A DNA stretch of 11,180 nt from Leptolyngbyaceae cyanobacterium CSSed165cm_216 (GTDB taxonomy: Bacteria > Cyanobacteriota > Cyanobacteriia > Phormidesmidales > Phormidesmidaceae): NCBI GenBank assembly GCA_007135385.1, contig SLIY01000234.1, positions 1 through 11,180 of the forward strand. The letters are read 5' to 3'. Shown here one piece after another: positions 7,352-11,180 of the stretch (the first letter of the stretch is position 1; every line of letters begins with the position of its first letter). The notes beneath the pieces were generated by a model that had not been told where the DNA came from, did no database searches, and was given only the letters and a program-made list of their open reading frames with translations. A program made the translations under genes and the position numbers.

Positions 7352-7433
7352 AGGTTTAGCCTATCAATTCGTTGCGATTTTTCCATGGTGCCATGAAATT
7401 CACCGTTCCCAGAGAATAGTCTGGCCCCTGCGG

Positions 7434-7490
7434 TTTACCCTAAATAGAGGTATCCCCGATGCCGCCTATCCTCTGCCCTTTACCCTAAAT
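7434..7490. repeat. Exact 12-bp direct repeat upstream of the racemase gene
   Basis: TTTACCCTAAAT occurs at 7434-7445 and at 7479-7490, 45 bp apart, close to four helical turns. The second copy ends six bases before the racemase ATG. Both lie in the 145-bp divergent gap with the rhodanese gene. They could be a pair of operator half-sites or a small duplication. The gap also holds a short palindrome, CATGG-TG-CCATG at 7384-7395. Confidence 0.6.
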
Positions 7491-7496
7491 TTTCCT

Positions 7497-8195
7497 ATGA
7501 AAACCATTGGTTTGATCGGCGGCATGAGTTGGCAATCTTCTCTGGAGTATTACCGCATGATTAACCAACTCACCAGCGATCGCTTGGGGGGATTGCACTC
7601 AGCCAAAATTATCTTGTTTTCAGTGGACTTTGCCGATATCGCCATCGTCCAACACAGCGATCGCTGGTCTGAAGCCGCCGCTATTTTGATTGAAGCCGCC
7701 CAACAGCTGCAAATGGCTGGGGCTGGCATGGTCCTGCTCTGCACCAATACCATGCACAAAGTTGCCGATCACATCGAAGGGCGGATTTCAGTGCCGTTTT
7801 TGCACATTGCCGATGTTACCGCCGCCGCGATCAAAGCCCAAGGGCTAAACCGGGTGGGGTTGCTAGGCACCAAATTCACCATGGAGCAAGACTTTTATCG
7901 GCAGCGGCTCACCGAAAAACACGGCCTGGAGGTGCTGGTGCCCCAACCGCGCGATCGCGATACCCTGCACCAGATCATCTACGACGAACTCTGCGTAGGC
8001 GCGATCGCCCCCAGCTCTCGCCAGCAGGTACACACCATCTGCACCAACCTGGCCCAAGCGGGGGCCGCAGGCATTATTCTGGGCTGCACTGAGCTGGAAC
8101 TGTTGATTCAGCAGGCTCCAGTCCCCCTTTTTCCCACCACCCAACTTCATGCCGAAGCCGCGGTCAAGCTCGCCTTGGCAGAGCATGCAGGGTAA
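7497..8195 (+). CDS. Aspartate/glutamate racemase family protein
   Basis: This cofactor-independent amino acid racemase-family protein has 232 residues, typical for the family. It opens with KTIGLIGGMSWQSSLEYY (2-19), the family's phosphate/substrate loop. The two catalytic cysteines are present: C82 in LLCTNTMHK and C197 in ILGCTELELL, each giving one of the two acid/base thiols. The closest type appears to be the YgeA/RacX aspartate racemase group rather than MurI, because MurI usually has CNTAS and GCTHYPLL at these sites. The likely reaction is interconversion of L- and D-amino acids, with aspartate or a broad range as substrate; the sequence does not fix which. The open frame extends 168 bp upstream, but the family fold starts exactly at this ATG, and the upstream part would overlap the rhodanese start. 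alaS follows 74 nt downstream. Confidence 0.92.
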   Translation: MKTIGLIGGMSWQSSLEYYRMINQLTSDRLGGLHSAKIILFSVDFADIAIVQHSDRWSEAAAILIEAAQQLQMAGAGMVLLCTNTMHKVADHIEGRISVPFLHIADVTAAAIKAQGLNRVGLLGTKFTMEQDFYRQRLTEKHGLEVLVPQPRDRDTLHQIIYDELCVGAIAPSSRQQVHTICTNLAQAGAAGIILGCTELELLIQQAPVPLFPTTQLHAEAAVKLALAEHAG

Positions 8196-8216
8196 GAACA
8201 GAGGTTAGGATAGGTC

Positions 8217-8222
8217 TAGAAT
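8217..8222 (+). promoter_or_regulatory. Candidate -10 element for alaS
   Basis: TAGAAT matches TATAAT at five of six positions and lies 47 bases before the alaS start codon, in the 74-bp gap after the racemase gene. No good -35 hexamer is visible at the proper distance, so alaS may also be read from the racemase promoter. Confidence 0.3.
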
Positions 8223-8269
8223 AGAAAACCCTTAAGTTTTGCAGTTACCTAGTCTCTTCCTTTAGTCCC

Positions 8270-10924
8270 ATGGCCAAGTCCAAACCTTCCGCTGCAACCA
8301 TGATCACCGGCGCCCAAATTCGCCAGACCTTTTTGGACTTTTACGCCGCCCGGGGCCATGCGATCAAACCCAGCGCTTCCCTAGTGCCCGAAGATCCGAC
8401 GGTGCTGTTGACCATCGCCGGGATGCTGCCCTTCAAGCCCATCTTTCTGGGCCAACGACCAGCGGATGTGGATCGGGCTACCACCTCCCAAAAGTGCATT
8501 CGCACCAACGACATCGAAAATGTGGGCCGCACGGCCCGCCACCACACCTTCTTTGAAATGCTGGGCAACTTCAGCTTTGGCGACTATTTCAAAGAACAGG
8601 CGATCGCCTGGGCCTGGGAACTGTCTACCGATGTGTTTAAGTTGTCCCCAGAGCGCCTGGTGGTCAGTGTGTTTCGCGAAGACGACGACGCCTTTGCTAT
8701 CTGGCGAGACCAGGTGGGGGTACCAACCCACCGGATCATTCGCATGGACGAAGCGGATAATTTCTGGGCCTCTGGCCCTACAGGTCCCTGTGGTCCTTGC
8801 TCAGAAATTTACTACGATTTTCACCCTGAACGGGGGGATGATGACATCGACTTAGAGGACGATTCCCGCTTCATCGAGTTCTACAACCTGGTGTTCATGC
8901 AGTACAACCGGGATACAGCGGGCAATCTCACCCCTTTGCAAAGCCAGAACATTGACACTGGCCTGGGCCTAGAACGCATGGCCCAGATTTTGCAGCAGGT
9001 GCCCAACAACTACGAAACCGACCTGATTCTGCCGATCATTGAAACAGCGGCAGGGTTGGCAGGGCTAACCTATAGCGACTGCGACGAAAAGACTAAGGTG
9101 TCGCTGAAGGTGATCGGCGACCATGTCCGGGCCGTGGTGCACATGATTGCCGACGGCATTACCGCTTCTAATGTGGGCCGAGGCTATGTGCTGCGACGGC
9201 TAATTCGCCGAGTGGTGCGCCACGGGCGGCTAATGGGGATTGAAGGGGCGTTTATGAGCCAGGTGGCGGAAACAGCGATTCAGCTGGCGGAAGCGCCCTT
9301 CCCGAACACCCGCGAGCGAGAGTCCACCATCAAGGCCGAACTGGATCGCGAAGAGGCCCGCTTCCTGGAAACCCTGGAGCGGGGCGAAAAGCTGTTGGCC
9401 GATATTCTCAAGCGGGAGGCCAAATCCAAGGCCCAGCAAATTGCTGGTACCGAGGCCTTTGTGCTGTATGACACCTATGGCTTCCCCCTAGAGCTGACCC
9501 AGGAAATTGCTGAAGAGCAGGGCCTGACCGTGGATGTGACCGGGTTTGAAACGGCCATGGAGGAGCAACGGCAGCGCTCTAAGGAGGCCCATGAAACCAT
9601 TGACCTGACCGTACAGGGTAGCCTGGATACTCTGGCGGAACACATCCATTCCACCACCTTCCTGGGCTATACCGACGCCAGCAGCACCAGCCAGGTGGAG
9701 GCGATTTTGGTGCAGGGGGAATCTGTGGACCAGGCTGAGGCCGGCCAGGAGGTGCAGATCGTTTTGGACCAGACGCCTTTCTACGCAGAGTCAGGGGGCC
9801 AAATCGGCGATCGCGGTTATTTGTCCGGTGAAGCCGTTGTGGTCCGCATCCAGGACGTTAAAAAAGACAGCGACTTCTTCGTCCATGTAGGCCGTATCGA
9901 GCGGGGCACCCTGACCGTCGGGGCTGACGTGACCGCCCAGATTGACCGGGCCTGCCGCCGCCGGGCCCAGGCCAACCACACCGCCACCCACCTGCTGCAA
10001 GCGGCCCTGAAAAAGCTGGTGGATCCCGATATTTCCCAGGCGGGCTCCCTGGTGGCCTTTGACCGGCTACGGTTTGACTTCAACTGTCCCCGGGCCCTCA
10101 GCGCTGAGGAAATTCAGCAAGTGGAGGAGCAGGTGAACACCTGGATCGCCGAAGGTCATGCCGCCGATGTGGCGGTGATGCCCCTGGAAGAGGCCAAAGC
10201 CAAGGGGGCGATCGCCATATTTGGCGAAAAGTACAGCGCCGAGGTGCGGGTGATCGACTTTCCTGGGGTATCGATGGAACTGTGTGGCGGCACCCACGTC
10301 AGCAACACCGCCGAAATTGGTCTATTTAAGATCATCTCTGAAGCCGGAGTGGCATCCGGGGTGCGACGGATTGAAGCGGTGGCTGGCCCCGCCGTGCTGG
10401 AGTACCTGAATGTGCGGGATGCCGTGGTACGGGATCTATCAGATCGATTTAAAGCCAAGCCCGAAGAGTTAACCGATCGCATCACCACCCTGCAAACGGA
10501 TCTGAAGACCACCCAGAAAGAACTGGAGGCACTCAAGTCTGAACTGGCCGTGCTGAAGTCTGACCAGTTACTGAGCAATGCCAAAGCTGTGGGTGACCTA
10601 AACGTTCTGGTGGCTGAACTAGAAGCGGTCAGTGCCGATGCCCTGAAGACTGCCGCCGAGCGCCTGCTGCAAAAGCTGGGGGCCGGGGCGGTGGTGCTGG
10701 GCTCTGTGCCTGAGCCGGGGAAAGTTAGCCTGGTGGCGGCCTTTAGCCCCGAGGTGATCGAGCAGAAGCTGCAAGCCGGTAAGTTCATTGGCGGTATCGC
10801 CAAACTCTGCGGCGGTGGCGGCGGCGGCCGACCCAACCTGGCCCAAGCCGGGGGACGGGATCCGGGTAAGCTGGCCGAGGCTCTGGAGAGTGCCAGACAA
10901 CAATTGCTGGAGGCTTTGAGTTAA
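8270..10924 (+). CDS. alaS: Alanyl-tRNA synthetase
   Basis: AlaRS charges tRNA-Ala and removes mis-attached serine or glycine. The 884-residue product is full length. The class II catalytic core covers about 12-250, with RHHTFFEMLGNFSFGDYFK (90-108) as motif 2 and GLGLERMAQ (231-239) as motif 3. The tRNA-recognition helices follow (about 250-460). The editing domain has its zinc-type ligands H570 and H574 (HTATH) and C672 and H676 (CGGTH). A coiled coil at about 728-768 leads to the DHHA1/C-Ala domain with the glycine-rich GGGGGGRPNLAQAGG (848-862). The start at 8270 lacks a ribosome site. A second ATG at 8300 (MITGAQIRQTFLDFY) also matches family starts and cannot be excluded. The gene ends in a strong hairpin that it shares with the convergent gene downstream. 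Confidence 0.98.
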   Translation: MAKSKPSAATMITGAQIRQTFLDFYAARGHAIKPSASLVPEDPTVLLTIAGMLPFKPIFLGQRPADVDRATTSQKCIRTNDIENVGRTARHHTFFEMLGNFSFGDYFKEQAIAWAWELSTDVFKLSPERLVVSVFREDDDAFAIWRDQVGVPTHRIIRMDEADNFWASGPTGPCGPCSEIYYDFHPERGDDDIDLEDDSRFIEFYNLVFMQYNRDTAGNLTPLQSQNIDTGLGLERMAQILQQVPNNYETDLILPIIETAAGLAGLTYSDCDEKTKVSLKVIGDHVRAVVHMIADGITASNVGRGYVLRRLIRRVVRHGRLMGIEGAFMSQVAETAIQLAEAPFPNTRERESTIKAELDREEARFLETLERGEKLLADILKREAKSKAQQIAGTEAFVLYDTYGFPLELTQEIAEEQGLTVDVTGFETAMEEQRQRSKEAHETIDLTVQGSLDTLAEHIHSTTFLGYTDASSTSQVEAILVQGESVDQAEAGQEVQIVLDQTPFYAESGGQIGDRGYLSGEAVVVRIQDVKKDSDFFVHVGRIERGTLTVGADVTAQIDRACRRRAQANHTATHLLQAALKKLVDPDISQAGSLVAFDRLRFDFNCPRALSAEEIQQVEEQVNTWIAEGHAADVAVMPLEEAKAKGAIAIFGEKYSAEVRVIDFPGVSMELCGGTHVSNTAEIGLFKIISEAGVASGVRRIEAVAGPAVLEYLNVRDAVVRDLSDRFKAKPEELTDRITTLQTDLKTTQKELEALKSELAVLKSDQLLSNAKAVGDLNVLVAELEAVSADALKTAAERLLQKLGAGAVVLGSVPEPGKVSLVAAFSPEVIEQKLQAGKFIGGIAKLCGGGGGGRPNLAQAGGRDPGKLAEALESARQQLLEALS

Positions 10925-10968
10925 AAACGTGAGCTTAGTGGTTCATCTAACCACTAAGCTCACGTTTT
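10924..10968. terminator. Bidirectional intrinsic terminator between alaS and the Rho_N gene
   Basis: A perfect 20-bp inverted repeat (10924-10943 with 10949-10968) surrounds the 5-nt loop CATCT. The arms begin with AAAA and end with TTTT, so each strand gives a stem followed by a run of U. The stem touches both stop codons: the last base of the alaS TAA and the last base of the opposing TGA are the outer stem bases. One element can therefore end both convergent transcripts. Confidence 0.88.
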
Positions 10969-11180
10969 CAAGCTACAGCCAGGAGGTTTACTAAGTCTGC
11001 TTTCTTGAGCTTCGAATATCCTGATATATCTCGTTCTTTGGCCATAGCCTTGAGCTGCTGAGTGCTCATGGACTCTAGCAGTTTACGGTCCGTAACCACA
11101 TCTGGCATCGGCTCTGGCGTCAGGAAAAAAATCTGCTCTAGAGCTTTTAATTTTTTCCCTGCAGTAATGCGACAACCTAA
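10968..11180 (-). CDS. C-terminal part of a Rho_N/SAP-like domain protein, cut by right edge
   Basis: The minus strand is open from the window edge to TGA at 10968-10970, giving 70 residues; the start lies outside. The last 40 residues, from DRKLLESMSTQQLKAMAKER through GYSKLKKADLVNLLAVA, fit the Rho termination factor N-terminal (Rho_N) or SAP-like helix-extension-helix pattern: L..M....LK.MAKE..I.GYSKLKKADLV..L. Such modules bind nucleic acid. Cyanobacteria are known to lack the Rho helicase, so this is more likely a small nucleic-acid-binding protein carrying the domain than Rho itself. The part before it (KKLKALEQIFFLTPEPMPD) looks like a linker. No ATPase region can be judged from this fragment. 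It converges on alaS with the terminator between. Confidence 0.75.
   Translation of the reverse strand, partial: LGCRITAGKKLKALEQIFFLTPEPMPDVVTDRKLLESMSTQQLKAMAKERDISGYSKLKKADLVNLLAVA

Noticed and set aside
8225..8240. Possible terminator after the racemase gene (AAAAC and GTTTT arms)
   Set aside because: The stem is only five base pairs and AT-rich, with no U-run after it; too weak to support.
10156..10836. 226-residue open frame antisense to alaS
   Set aside because: It is a serine/arginine/alanine-rich translation of the reverse of a high-GC conserved gene, with no domain; typical of antisense shadows.

Overview
The window is ordinary chromosomal DNA from a cyanobacterium. The basis is at least fifteen copies of the HIP1 octamer GCGATCGC in 11 kb, a DUF2949 gene (a family I know only from cyanobacteria), and LigA and AlaS proteins of cyanobacterial character. 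The moderately high GC content and the NACHT/membrane protein fit a filamentous Leptolyngbya/Nodosilinea-like organism, but that placement is inference.

Layout. At the left edge, on the minus strand, lies most of the core of a cobalamin (B12) riboswitch with its own extended -10 promoter. It points out of the window, so the gene it controls is not visible. Divergent from it is ligA (NAD-dependent DNA ligase, +). Then come three minus-strand genes: a secreted family-10-like glycoside hydrolase whose 3' end overlaps ligA by 28 bp, a transglutaminase-like cysteine protein, and a large NACHT-type ATPase with about six membrane segments. The NACHT gene lies 43 nt upstream of the transglutaminase gene in the same direction, so the two may be co-transcribed. 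A hairpin made of two HIP1 sites follows the transglutaminase stop codon.

Next are a small DUF2949 gene (+) and a single-domain rhodanese gene (-) that overlap at their 3' ends by 40 bp. An Asp/Glu racemase-family gene (+) diverges from the rhodanese gene, and alaS (alanyl-tRNA synthetase, +) follows 74 nt later. alaS ends at a 20-bp perfect hairpin. On the other side a convergent gene, cut by the right edge, encodes a protein with a C-terminal Rho_N/SAP-like domain; I read this gene directly from the sequence.

How the genes fit together. ligA and alaS are core replication and translation genes and form no common pathway with their neighbours. Packing is tight, with two tail-to-tail overlaps and one shared terminator. 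The least routine items are the truncated B12 riboswitch, the membrane-bound NACHT ATPase with its transglutaminase neighbour, and the small repeats in three promoter-bearing gaps. I saw no mobile element, CRISPR array, tRNA or rRNA. Nothing here is clearly a new multi-gene system; the NACHT/transglutaminase pair is the nearest candidate.
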